Origin: Prevotella pallens ATCC 700821
GTDB lineage: Bacteria; Bacteroidota; Bacteroidia; Bacteroidales; Bacteroidaceae
Reading direction: 5' to 3'
Length of the DNA: 64,000 nt
Assembly: GCF_000220255.1 (NCBI RefSeq)
Contig: NZ_GL982514.1
Location: forward strand, 526,928-590,927
Part shown: positions 8,916 through 17,767 of the stretch, in pieces
Layout of the letters: each line of letters opens with the position of its first letter
Numbering within the stretch: the first letter of the stretch is position 1
Position numbers and translations under genes: made by a program
The notes under the pieces: model-generated
Seen by the model: the letters and a program-made list of their open reading frames with translations, nothing else
Database searches by the model: none
Told to the model about the DNA's origin: nothing

Positions 8916-9179
8916 ATGTCTAAGATTTGTCAAATCACAGGTAAGAAGGCACAGATAGGTTGTAATGTGTCTCACTCAAAGCATCGCACAAAGCGTAGTT
9001 TTGATGTAAACCTCTTTAGAAAGAAGTTCTTTTATGTAGAAGAGGACTGCTGGATATCGTTGAAGATTAGTGCAGCTGGTCTTCGTACAATTAATAAATT
9101 AGGCTTAGACCGTGCGTTGAAGCAAGCCGTATCCAAAGGTTATGTAAACTGGAAGGATATTAAAGTTATAGGAGACTAA
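8916..9179 (+). CDS. rpmB: 50S ribosomal protein L28
   Basis: Large-subunit protein of 87 residues. It starts [20 protein letters not shown] and carries the [11 protein letters not shown] segment and C-terminal [15 protein letters not shown], all diagnostic of L28. It is the first gene of a three-gene operon; only four bases separate it from rpmG. The rpmB-rpmG-DUF4295 order is standard in Bacteroidales. Confidence 0.97.
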   Translation: MSKICQITGKKAQIGCNVSHSKHRTKRSFDVNLFRKKFFYVEEDCWISLKISAAGLRTINKLGLDRALKQAVSKGYVNWKDIKVIGD

Positions 9180-9183
9180 TATC

Positions 9184-9372
9184 ATGGCAAAGAAAGCTAA
9201 AGGTAATAGAGTTCAGGTCATATTAGAATGCACTGAAATGAAGAGTAGCGGTCTGCCAGGTACAAGTCGCTATATAACAACAAAGAATCGTAAGAATACA
9301 GCAGACCGTTTGGAACTGATGAAGTATAATCCGATTCTAAAGAAGATGACTCTTCACAAGGAGATTAAGTAA
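9184..9372 (+). CDS. rpmG: 50S ribosomal protein L33
   Basis: 62-residue ribosomal protein beginning [20 protein letters not shown] and containing the typical [12 protein letters not shown] segment and the C-terminal HKEIK. Only one Cys is present, so this is the zinc-free (C-minus) form without the CxxC pairs. It follows rpmB directly. Confidence 0.97.
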   Translation: MAKKAKGNRVQVILECTEMKSSGLPGTSRYITTKNRKNTADRLELMKYNPILKKMTLHKEIK

Positions 9373-9407
9373 GCACGTAAATTATAAATAGTTAGATATA
9401 TTAGACT

Positions 9408-9566
9408 ATGGCAAAGAAAGCGGTCGCTACCCTCCACGAAGGTTCAACGGATGGTCGCGCATATTCAAAAGTTATTAAGATGGTAAAGAGTCCTAAAACA
9501 GGTGCTTATATTTTCGATGAGAAGATGGTACCTAACGAGGACGTTAAGGAATTCTTTAAGAATTAA
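9408..9566 (+). CDS. DUF4295 family small basic protein
   Basis: 52 residues, beginning MAKKAVATLHEG and containing KVIKMVKSPKTGAYIF, which matches the DUF4295 family found behind L33 across Bacteroidetes. Its function is unknown; the conserved position in a ribosomal operon suggests a ribosome-associated role (inference). It ends in front of a strong terminator. Confidence 0.9.
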   Translation: MAKKAVATLHEGSTDGRAYSKVIKMVKSPKTGAYIFDEKMVPNEDVKEFFKN

Positions 9567-9586
9567 TTCTTATAAGATAGATATGG

Positions 9587-9623
9587 TAGGGGGAGATGGT
9601 ATGTGTACCGTCTCCCCCTTTTC
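9587..9623 (+). terminator. Rho-independent terminator of the rpmB operon
   Basis: GGGGGAGATGGTA pairs with TACCGTCTCCCCC around a TGTG loop, followed by TTTTCTTTT. Confidence 0.9.
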
Positions 9624-9816
9624 TTTTGCAAATAACTAAATAGTTTTATTAAACAAAACACAAACAACCATTAACAATTATAGGTTCAACAGAAAACAAA
9701 TGGCGAAATTATAAACAGTGCCTTCTAATACAGACACTTAAAACAGAATGGTTCTGATATTTATAAAAGTCATAACAAATATCAGTTTCTCTTGCTTCAT
9801 ATATAGGGCAGTTGTG

Positions 9817-10048
9817 TTTTAGATATTCGCCGTATTCGTTTTAGATATCTATCGTGCTCTTTTCAGATATCTATCAGCTTCGTTTCAGATATCTATCAGT
9901 TCCGTTTTAGATATCTATCAGCTTCGTTTCAGATATCTATCAGTTCCGTTTCAGATATCTATCAGTTCCGTTTTAGATATCTATCGTGCTCTTTTCAGAT
10001 ATCTATCAGCTTCGTTTTAGATATCTATTATTTCTAAATTAGATACCA
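9817..10048. repeat. AGATATCT 22-bp tandem array 2 (9 intact plus 2 degenerate units)
   Basis: Perfect AGATATCT copies start at 9843, 9865, 9887, 9909, 9931, 9953, 9975, 9997 and 10019. Degenerate copies (AGATATTC at 9821, AGATACCA at 10041) hold the same 22-base register. It is the longest array in the window and lies between the convergent rpmB operon and radA. The remainder of the 9624-10357 gap holds no supported gene. Confidence 0.97.
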
Positions 10049-10357
10049 TAATAAAGCACAACCGTTATGAGTTTGTATTATAATGCCTAAAAGCTATTTC
10101 TTTAGCTAAAGAATTATGACGTTCTTTATTGGTAATGTTTCGAGAAATATATTCGTATAAATACCTAAACAACAATAAGTTGTTCCTAACTTTTATGTAT
10201 ATGGGTGAGAGCTATTACTATCACCATCTTTCTCAATATCTCCCCTACTCGTTTCTACTAAATTGGCATAAAGTTTCTAATAACAGTAAACACGTACAAA
10301 TGCTAAACGCATATATTTTTCACAACATTCGTTACATTCTTAAAAATCACAAAACTT

Positions 10358-11737
10358 TTATCCAAACAACAAACGCAAGGCTTCTTCTACTTTGGCTACA
10401 GGGTGTATTGCAATTTTAAAACGACCTTTCAATGCTTGTGCATTATTCTTTGGAACAATAATATTACTAAAGCCTAATTTTTCTGCTTCGGCTATGCGTT
10501 GTTCTATACGACTAACTGGACGAACCTCGCCACTCAATCCAACCTCGCCCGCCATACACCAACCACTTTCAATAGGAGTATCGACGTTCGATGATAATAC
10601 TGCAGCTATAACGCTTAAATCCATAGCCATATCCGTTATACGCAAACCGCCTGCTATATTCAGAAACACATCTTTTTGCATTAGTTTAAATCCAACACGC
10701 TTTTCAAGTACAGCAAGTAGCATATTCAACCGACGCTGATCGAACCCAGTAGCCGAACGCTGTGGGGTTCCATAAGCTGCCGACGAAACAAGTGCTTGTG
10801 TTTCTACCAGAAACGGGCGCACACCTTCGATTGCACTTGATATGGCAACACCCGACAAGTCGCCGGGAGTATCGGTAAGCAACAATTCGGAAGGATTATT
10901 AACTGGTCGCAATCCATTTTGGCGCATCTCATATATTCCTAATTCAGAAGTAGAGCCAAAACGGTTTTTTATACTGCGCAAGATACGATACATATAGTGC
11001 TGGTCTCCCTCAAACTGCAACACAGTGTCTACAATATGCTCCAACACCTTCGGTCCTGCAATAGAACCTTCCTTGTTGATATGTCCGATAAGAATAACAG
11101 GAATATTGCTCGATTTTGCTAATTGTAACAAAGCAGCTGCACTCTCTCGTATCTGTGAAATACTACCAGCACTACTTGCCACTGTTTCAGTAGCCACTGT
11201 CTGTATAGAATCTATCACCAAAAGTTCGGGCTTAACATCTTTTATGCTGTTAAATATCTTTTCGATAGATGTCTCTGATAAGATAACTATGTTATTGGGA
11301 ATAGTCTCTGAAATACGCAAAGCTCGCATCTTAATTTGTTGTGGACTCTCCTCTCCACTTACATAGAGCACCCTGCGGTCGGTAGATAATAGTGTCTGAA
11401 GTGTTAAAGTACTCTTCCCTATTCCTGGCTCACCACCTATCAACACCATACTTCCCACAACAAGTCCACCACCAAGCACACGATTCAGCTCGTTGTCCTT
11501 CATATCAATACGAATCTCGTCTGTCGAGGAAACATCTCTAAGCGGTTGTGGCACATTTTGTTTTGCCACACCAAACGTGTTAGAAACAAATGCTTTAGCA
11601 CTACTAACACCCAAATCTGGAGCTATTCTAATTTGCTTAAATGTGTTCCATTCTCCACAATTAGGACATTTGCCTATCCACTTCGCGCTCTCTTGTCCAC
11701 AGTTATCGCAGACGTATGCTATTCTGTCTTTTACCAT
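10358..11737 (-). CDS. radA: DNA repair protein RadA (Sms)
   Basis: RecA-like ATPase that promotes branch migration in recombinational repair. Domains in order: N-terminal zinc finger with Cys 10, 13, 24 and 27 (CDNCGQ and CPNCGEW), RecA-like core with Walker A GGEPGIGKST (about 101-110), the RadA-specific KNRFGST motif (about 257-263), and a C-terminal Lon-protease-like domain with GGLRITDMAMDL and SGEVRPVSRIEQRIAEA. The 459-residue length is normal. Its promoter box TACTTTTG lies about 10 bases upstream; it is divergent from the solute-binding lipoprotein gene. Confidence 0.97.
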   Translation of the reverse strand: MVKDRIAYVCDNCGQESAKWIGKCPNCGEWNTFKQIRIAPDLGVSSAKAFVSNTFGVAKQNVPQPLRDVSSTDEIRIDMKDNELNRVLGGGLVVGSMVLIGGEPGIGKSTLTLQTLLSTDRRVLYVSGEESPQQIKMRALRISETIPNNIVILSETSIEKIFNSIKDVKPELLVIDSIQTVATETVASSAGSISQIRESAAALLQLAKSSNIPVILIGHINKEGSIAGPKVLEHIVDTVLQFEGDQHYMYRILRSIKNRFGSTSELGIYEMRQNGLRPVNNPSELLLTDTPGDLSGVAISSAIEGVRPFLVETQALVSSAAYGTPQRSATGFDQRRLNMLLAVLEKRVGFKLMQKDVFLNIAGGLRITDMAMDLSVIAAVLSSNVDTPIESGWCMAGEVGLSGEVRPVSRIEQRIAEAEKLGFSNIIVPKNNAQALKGRFKIAIHPVAKVEEALRLLFG

Positions 11738-11747
11738 AATTATAGCA

Positions 11748-11755
11748 CAAAAGTA
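11748..11755 (-). promoter_or_regulatory. Promoter -7 box (TACTTTTG) for radA
   Basis: The minus strand reads TACTTTTG, 10 bases before the radA ATG, implying a very short leader. Confidence 0.6.
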
Positions 11756-11787
11756 GTATTTTCTTTCGTTATTACAAAATTATTCAT

Positions 11788-11795
11788 TACTTTTG
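11788..11795 (+). promoter_or_regulatory. Promoter -7 box (TACTTTTG) for the lipoprotein gene
   Basis: TACTTTTG, 13 bases before the ATG at 11809, back to back with the radA box. Confidence 0.6.
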
Positions 11796-11808
11796 CAACA
11801 TTAAGATT

Positions 11809-12708
11809 ATGTGTAGAATAAAGTATTTACTGCTTCTCACAGCCTTTATAATAATGGGCTGTCAGGTTTCGGAACAAGACGACTCGCTTATAGAGAAGCG
11901 CAAGAACAAAGTAGAAGAGGTGGCATACCAACGAGCATTTAAGGTCGGAGTTATGCCAACTATGGACTGTTTGCCCATATTTTTGCTCAAAGACAGTGCA
12001 CTTTATAATCCAGACGACATAGATATTCGACTAAAAGAATATACTTCTCAACGAGACTGCGATACTGCGATGATAAATGGCAGAGTACAAGCCGCTGTTA
12101 CCGATTTGGTACAAGCCGAATATTTGAAAGAAGAGAAAAGTGCCGTGCTCGATTATATGACAGAAACAAATGCAACATGGCAACTTATGGCAACACCTGC
12201 CTCAGGCATTAAACAGGTTGAAGACTTAGGCGATAAGGTTATAGGACTGGCTTTCAACTCGGTTACACAATATCTCACAATTCAAGTTATCAGTAGCCAT
12301 TCCATTAAGAATAGAACCTACGGCTCACAAATAAACGATATCTTTATTAGAATGCAGATGTTACGCAACAAGCAGCTAGATGCAGTTTGGACTAGTGAGC
12401 CACAAACCACACAGGCTAAAATATTAGGTAACAAAGAAATATATAATTCTACAAAACAAGACTTCACTCCTGGTGCTATTGTTTTTGTTAATGCACCAAA
12501 AGTGGAGAAACGGCAAGCCTTTGAAGACGCATATAACAAAGCTGTAGATATGATAAATAAGCACCCCATACAATACTTCGCACCATTGATAAAAAAATAT
12601 ATGCGAGTAGACAATAAGGTTATCTCTGCCTTGCCTAATATGGTTTATAAACGGGTTACACCACCACGCCAAAGAGATATCATAAAGGCACAAAATGCAA
12701 TAATGTAA
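11809..12708 (+). CDS. ABC-type solute-binding lipoprotein, NMT1/THI5-like
   Basis: 299 residues with a lipoprotein signal (IIMGC, Cys 18) and a periplasmic binding-protein fold of type II: KVGVMPTMDCLPIFLLKDSA at the start, then GRVQAAVTDLVQAEYL, GDKVIGLAFNSVTQYL and LDAVWTSEPQT, which resemble SsuA/NMT1-like proteins. That would make it the substrate-capture part of an ABC importer, perhaps for a thiamine precursor or a sulfonate-like compound, but the ligand cannot be read from sequence. No permease or ATPase gene adjoins it, which is odd for this class. Confidence 0.75.
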   Translation: MCRIKYLLLLTAFIIMGCQVSEQDDSLIEKRKNKVEEVAYQRAFKVGVMPTMDCLPIFLLKDSALYNPDDIDIRLKEYTSQRDCDTAMINGRVQAAVTDLVQAEYLKEEKSAVLDYMTETNATWQLMATPASGIKQVEDLGDKVIGLAFNSVTQYLTIQVISSHSIKNRTYGSQINDIFIRMQMLRNKQLDAVWTSEPQTTQAKILGNKEIYNSTKQDFTPGAIVFVNAPKVEKRQAFEDAYNKAVDMINKHPIQYFAPLIKKYMRVDNKVISALPNMVYKRVTPPRQRDIIKAQNAIM

Positions 12709-12913
12709 GTTGGCTGAGTATGTGGTGCCTCTGATATTTCTACTGCTAAGCTCTAATATAGCGCCATCTGTTATGATACAGCAAAATGGGTGTACAGGAA
12801 GGTTCAGCGGAGATATGTCATTACAAATTTAGAATAAAGACTGAATAGCAAACCTAAGAAGAAGAGTTTTAAAAAGAGAAACAACAAGCAGTGCAATATA
12901 AATACATATTATA

Positions 12914-15100
12914 TTGCAACATAAAGAATATAGTATATTGAACACAGAGACAAACATAAACAGTGCTTTAGAACTGCTAAGCACTCAGCAATTAGACAAA
13001 GCCATTAAAGCATTACAGCCCATATATAATGGTAAACCATCGGTGGCGGAATACAACGAATATATGGCTATTGTAAGCGACTACAATTTAATGTGCGAGT
13101 ATATGTTGCGCGGATTTAAAGACCCCGCCCGAGAAAAACTCTATGCATCGCTTATAGAACGTTTATACAGAGTGGCTGCAAACTTACTACTAAGCTGGAA
13201 GTGCAAAAATAATCCCACTTTTATAGATGCCTTTCATACATCTGCTCACTTCAATCTTAGTCATAACCTTGTGCGGTCTGCCTTAGAGGGCTTTGTAACC
13301 GATGTTGCCATGCTCTCTCTAACACCCGAAAACGAACGCATTTCTAAAGAAGCAGAACTATATAAACGTCATCAAACCTTCGTAGAACGTCTTTTCTGCG
13401 CACTCCTCACATCAAGTCAGTGGTTAGATAGCGATGCAACGTTCTACATTGGTCTTCTCACATCGCCCACCATCGATGCAGCAGACCAGATGCTCATTGT
13501 CAGTGCCATCACCCTTTCAGCAATGTCAATCTACGATATAAAGAAACTCAAAACACTTGTAGATGTATATCGACAGGCATCTGATATAAAGGTGCAACAG
13601 CGTGCCTTAGTTGGTTGTGTGCTATCGCTAACCAACAACAATCTCTTCAGAAAAGAACAGGCTGCCCTCATCAACAGTTTCATAACAACAAACGACGCTA
13701 AGCACGAACTATTAAACTTGCAAAAGCAGATGTTTAACTGTATGGATGCAGAGCGAGACAACGACAGAATACAACGAGACATTATGCCGAACATTGTTAG
13801 AAACTCCGATTTACATTTCGATAGATTTGGCATAAGCGAAAAAGAGAACAGCTCGTTAGAAAACATTCTGCACCCCGATGCCGACGAAGAGAAAATGGAG
13901 AAGATGGAAGAGAGCATTCAGAAGATGATGAATATGCAGAAACAAGGGTCCGACATTTATTTCGGAGGATTCAGCAAAATGAAACGCTTCCCATTCTTCG
14001 ACCATATTGCCAATTGGTTTATGCCTTTCAGTGCACATCACCCAGGACTGGAGGAGGTAGCACAGAAGCTTGGCGATGGGTCGCTACTCGACCGATTGGC
14101 TGGACAAGACCCATTCTGCGAGTCCGACAAGTATTCGCTTGCTCTCACCATTGCACAAATTGTGAACCAGCTACCACCCAACATATTAGAACTCATTAAG
14201 TCTGGCGAAGGCATCGGATTGCCTAATATGGAACCAATAGACCACTCGCCGGCTTTCATCTGTCGTATGTACATACAAGATTTGTATCGCTTTTTCGAAG
14301 TAAAAATGGCTTTCAATAAAGACATTCCCAACCCGTTTAAAGCCGATGGCGATTACAAAGCCTTCTTTATGTTGCACGATTTGTTTATAAAAGACTTCTA
14401 TATTGATGCTAAAGAATCGCTGGCAATGTTCCTGTACAAGCATAAACGAGAGGCTGATATAGAGAAACTTACCGAAACCTATCAAAACAATTCGGCAATG
14501 TACCGTATGTTTAGAGGCATAGAAGCCATTAGAATGGGAAACGAGGGCGAAGCATTAGAACACTTTGCTGTAGCTGTTGGCTTAGAGCCAGACAATGTTT
14601 TGATACTCCGAACTGTTGGTGCTGTTGTTTTACGCCGTAAAGGTTATGGCATCGCCATTATTTGCTACAACAAGTTGTGCGAACTGGAACCCAACGTTAA
14701 GGCATACGCCATCAACCAATGTCTATGTTTAGCTGCCAATGGCGATACCAAAACAGCGGTGAACAAGGCATACGAACTTAGTTTGAAAAACGAAGACGAC
14801 AACCAAGTAAAACGTCTTTTAGCGTGGGTTCTCATTTGCGATGGCAATGCCGAAAAGGCATTAAACATCTACAACGAACTAATAAACACCGACAAACAGC
14901 CCGACGATGCGCTCAATATGGCGTACGCATATTGGATAAGTGGTAACCCAACCGAAGCTAAGAATAGTTTCACAGAATGGTTAATCAATCACCCGGGTGC
15001 CAATTTGGAACACGAATTTGAAAACGACAGCTACGTTTTCAAACCCAATGGCATTACAGAGGTAGACCGAGCACTTATGTTAAGCGCCATCAACAGATAG
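12914..15100 (+). CDS. Tetratricopeptide-repeat protein, 728 aa
   Basis: Large cytoplasmic alpha-helical protein without a signal peptide. The C-terminal third has recognisable TPR helices (RMGNEGEALEHFAVAVGLEP and RKGYGIAIICYNKLCELEP, then NGDTKTAVNKAYELSLKNED and DGNAEKALNIYNELI). The N-terminal part (EYMLRGFKDPAREKLYASLI) resembles a Bacteroidales-specific TPR family whose role I do not know; a scaffold function is inference. No ATG is available near the start: the frame opens with TTG at 12914, with another TTG at 12938, and the first ATG is some 50 codons in. The N-terminus is therefore uncertain. The 12709-12913 gap holds nothing I can identify. Confidence 0.85.
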   Translation: MQHKEYSILNTETNINSALELLSTQQLDKAIKALQPIYNGKPSVAEYNEYMAIVSDYNLMCEYMLRGFKDPAREKLYASLIERLYRVAANLLLSWKCKNNPTFIDAFHTSAHFNLSHNLVRSALEGFVTDVAMLSLTPENERISKEAELYKRHQTFVERLFCALLTSSQWLDSDATFYIGLLTSPTIDAADQMLIVSAITLSAMSIYDIKKLKTLVDVYRQASDIKVQQRALVGCVLSLTNNNLFRKEQAALINSFITTNDAKHELLNLQKQMFNCMDAERDNDRIQRDIMPNIVRNSDLHFDRFGISEKENSSLENILHPDADEEKMEKMEESIQKMMNMQKQGSDIYFGGFSKMKRFPFFDHIANWFMPFSAHHPGLEEVAQKLGDGSLLDRLAGQDPFCESDKYSLALTIAQIVNQLPPNILELIKSGEGIGLPNMEPIDHSPAFICRMYIQDLYRFFEVKMAFNKDIPNPFKADGDYKAFFMLHDLFIKDFYIDAKESLAMFLYKHKREADIEKLTETYQNNSAMYRMFRGIEAIRMGNEGEALEHFAVAVGLEPDNVLILRTVGAVVLRRKGYGIAIICYNKLCELEPNVKAYAINQCLCLAANGDTKTAVNKAYELSLKNEDDNQVKRLLAWVLICDGNAEKALNIYNELINTDKQPDDALNMAYAYWISGNPTEAKNSFTEWLINHPGANLEHEFENDSYVFKPNGITEVDRALMLSAINR

Positions 15101-15148
15101 GTTTTGCCAAACAAAAAGCATCAACTCCGTTTACCCTTTGCATATACA

Positions 15149-15170
15149 TTACACCTTATTATATATAGGG
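15149..15170. repeat. ACACCTTATTATATA motif, copy 1
   Basis: TTACACCTTATTATATATAG followed by GG, 50 bases after the TPR gene and 35 bases before array 3. The same string recurs at 35658, 37774, 55715 and 63417. Confidence 0.6.
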
Positions 15171-15200
15171 CGAAAAATGCACCTACACAAGTAGGCTAAA

Positions 15201-15280
15201 GTTTAGACGTCTGAAACATTCGTCTTAGATATCTGAAACGATTGTCTTAGATATCTGAGATGTTCGTTTCAGATATCTAA
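15201..15280. repeat. AGATATCT 22-bp tandem array 3 (4 units)
   Basis: Palindromes start at 15205 (AGACGTCT), 15227, 15249 and 15271 (AGATATCT), in 22-base register. The first unit carries two symmetric changes that keep the 8-bp palindrome. The rest of the 15101-15594 gap holds motif copy 1 and the promoter at 15436-15466. Confidence 0.92.
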
Positions 15281-15435
15281 TTTTTTTTATTCTATTTTAT
15301 CCCATTCAACCATTAGAGTTATCAGGTAGATTGGTTTTATAGCTGTATAAAAACCAACAGTCGCACAACTTTGCCCTTTAAAATATGAATTTCTACAACA
15401 TTTGCGTTCTAATTTACATAATAAAACGTAAAAAT

Positions 15436-15466
15436 TTTGTCATACGCTCTTTTATACTTATCTTTG
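15436..15466 (+). promoter_or_regulatory. Promoter of the ABC/GLPGLI/outer-membrane cassette
   Basis: TTTG at 15436-15439, 19-base spacer, TATCTTTG at 15459-15466. The first gene starts about 130 bases downstream. Confidence 0.7.
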
Positions 15467-15594
15467 TAGCCTATTTAATTGAGTATTCTCTAAATACTAA
15501 ATAAATAGCAGCATATTCAATTGAATAAGCAGAGTGGCAAACGAGCACACTCCATAAAAAATTAGGAAATAACAATAAACTCGACAACGGATAC

Positions 15595-16971
15595 ATGTTG
15601 AAACAACTTATACAGCTACAAATAGTAAAGAAACGGCGCAACTTTAAATGGAAAAATCTTTTTCTTGGTGCCTATTTTTACGTGCTCATAGCTATACTCA
15701 TAGTCTCTTCGTTTGCAGAGATGGGCGGAGATATGCTAAAAACGCTCTTACAATTTAAATGGGAACGCATTATCCCCACAGTAGCTACAATGATTATTTT
15801 GCCCGATGTGCTTTCCAAATTACTATTTAAAACAGACTCTGCCATTATGGACGCATACATAAAGTCGCGCCCTATTAGCAAACAAACGTGGATATATTTT
15901 ATAAGCATAACCAATCTGTTTAACTTCTGGACATTGGCATGGGCACTACCTTTAGGCATTGGTTGCTTCTTTCTAATGCCTTTCGGAACAGCGTTTGCGT
16001 CAGCAGTGCTGTTGCTCTCCGTGTCTTACACCAACAGTTTAGCCGTCGTAGCCCTTCGCACCTCACAAGGCTGGGAATGGAAATGGGCAACCATAGTGGG
16101 CTGGCTTATGTGGTGGTCGCTAACATTTGTACATGGGCTAAACCTCTTTGGTATGTCGTGGGGCATACACATATCGTTGCTTTTCAGTCTTATTATATTA
16201 GGCATAGCAACTGGAATTTACTATCTGCAATGCCTAAATAGCTACGATGAGCGCAGAAAGAAAACAGAAAACGTGAAAAAATCGCACAGTTCGGCTTTCT
16301 TCATAGAAATGCGACCCTTTGTTAGAGGTAAACGCCTCCGACTGGTTTTCATACTTCCCATTATACTCATAGCACAAGCCTTTTGGTATGCTTCAATGGG
16401 GAGCGATGCGCCTGATGCAGAAAGCACCAACATAATGCTACCAATGGCAATAATGGCATTACCTATTATGGCTCTCCAACTTACGTTTGCACTAGAAGGA
16501 AACTATTTCGATGGGCTTTGGACACGACCTATAAACATAGCTCAGCTGTTGTTCCGCAAATACTACACAGCTATACCGCTCTCGCTCGTAGGTTTTGTGT
16601 TGCTGTTGCCCACCTATTTTCTCTACAACACCAGTATATTCTTACTGCTCGGTTGCTTGCTATTTTCGGTTGGTTTTGCCAATCTAATAATACTTACTTA
16701 CTGCTTCCGAACCAAAGCAATAGATATTTTTGCATCGGGTTTTATGAATACACAAGGCACCGATTTCAGTCCTGCAAGCTTTGCAATAGCTTTCACTGTT
16801 ATGCTGGGACCTATGGTATTAACAATGTTTGTTCCACTAAACATTTTAGGCTTTGTGCTCGGTGGCATTGGCATTATAGGTTTGGTGGCACACAAGCACG
16901 CTATTAATTGGATAGCAAACCGATACCAAAGAAACCGATACCGACACTTTGAACGTTACAGAAACAAGTAG
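15595..16971 (+). CDS. ABC-type permease-like membrane protein (DUF5687 family)
   Basis: 458-residue polytopic inner-membrane protein. The N-terminus has a cytoplasmic basic stretch followed by about twelve hydrophobic segments (for example NLFLGAYFYVLIAILIVSSF and LVGFVLLLPTYFLYNTSIFL). It resembles the DUF5687 family of Bacteroidetes, which I take to be the membrane half of an ABC exporter because an ABC ATPase gene follows 58 bases later. The substrate is unknown. It is the first gene of a five-gene same-strand run ending in a TonB-receptor-like protein. Confidence 0.75.
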   Translation: MLKQLIQLQIVKKRRNFKWKNLFLGAYFYVLIAILIVSSFAEMGGDMLKTLLQFKWERIIPTVATMIILPDVLSKLLFKTDSAIMDAYIKSRPISKQTWIYFISITNLFNFWTLAWALPLGIGCFFLMPFGTAFASAVLLLSVSYTNSLAVVALRTSQGWEWKWATIVGWLMWWSLTFVHGLNLFGMSWGIHISLLFSLIILGIATGIYYLQCLNSYDERRKKTENVKKSHSSAFFIEMRPFVRGKRLRLVFILPIILIAQAFWYASMGSDAPDAESTNIMLPMAIMALPIMALQLTFALEGNYFDGLWTRPINIAQLLFRKYYTAIPLSLVGFVLLLPTYFLYNTSIFLLLGCLLFSVGFANLIILTYCFRTKAIDIFASGFMNTQGTDFSPASFAIAFTVMLGPMVLTMFVPLNILGFVLGGIGIIGLVAHKHAINWIANRYQRNRYRHFERYRNK

Positions 16972-17029
16972 ACGTTAAACAACATACTTAATTAAAAAGA
17001 CAAAAAATATACGATAACAATAGCCGAAT

Positions 17030-17734
17030 ATGGAAATAAAGATAGAAAAATTAAAGAAAATTTACGGACAGAACACCGTGATAGACATACCCGAACTAAC
17101 ACTACACAAAGGCGAACTTGTAGGACTGGTGGGCAACAATGGTGCAGGAAAAACCACGCTGATGCGTCTCATGCTCGACCTTATTCGTGCCAACGAGGGG
17201 CAAGTGCTATCTAATGGTAGGGCGGTAAACGAGTGTTTCGAGTGGAAAAAATATACAGGGTCGTTCGTAGATAAAAGTTTTCTCATCGATTATTATACGC
17301 CAGAAGAGTTCTTCAATTTTGTTGCAAGTGCTTACGACATTGATAGCGCAACTCTCGCAGAACGTTTGCAAGGCTTCGAATCGCTAATGCGCGATGAAAT
17401 TATGGGCACAGGAAAGCTTATTCGCAATTTCTCTGAAGGTAACAAACAAAAAATAGGAATTATCGGAGCGATGATAGTAAACCCCGAAATACTTATTCTC
17501 GACGAACCTTTCAACTATCTCGACCCATCATCGCAAATAAACATAGCACGCATTATTCACGAGGTGAACCAACAACACGGTACTACCGTGCTGATTTCGA
17601 GCCACAATCTGAACTTCGTTTCAGAAATTTGCAGTCGCATAATACTTATGGAAAAGGGTATTATATTAAAAGATTTAATTAACACTAACGAAGCTGCTGC
17701 TAAAGAATTGCAAAACTATTTTGAGGAAATGTAG
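17030..17734 (+). CDS. ABC transporter ATP-binding protein
   Basis: 234-residue ATPase. Walker A GNNGAGKTT (about 37-45), signature FSEGNKQKIG in place of LSGGQ, Walker B LILDEPF and the switch His in STVLISSHNL-like sequence (TTVLISSHNL) are all present. It belongs to the exporter-type ATPases that pair with a separate membrane protein, here the upstream DUF5687 protein. It lies 33 bases before the first GLPGLI gene, suggesting one transcript. Confidence 0.93.
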   Translation: MEIKIEKLKKIYGQNTVIDIPELTLHKGELVGLVGNNGAGKTTLMRLMLDLIRANEGQVLSNGRAVNECFEWKKYTGSFVDKSFLIDYYTPEEFFNFVASAYDIDSATLAERLQGFESLMRDEIMGTGKLIRNFSEGNKQKIGIIGAMIVNPEILILDEPFNYLDPSSQINIARIIHEVNQQHGTTVLISSHNLNFVSEICSRIILMEKGIILKDLINTNEAAAKELQNYFEEM

Positions 17735-17767
17735 GCGCAACGGCAGGAACATAATACAATAAAAAAG

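Noticed and set aside
9817..10048. CRISPR array
   Set aside because: The period is 22 bases with the flanks also repeated, so there are no unique spacers of 30 bases or more, and no cas gene is near. It is a tandem repeat instead.
10129..10419. 96-codon plus-strand frame in the gap before radA
   Set aside because: It overlaps the radA 3' end on the other strand and has the composition of AT-rich non-coding DNA.
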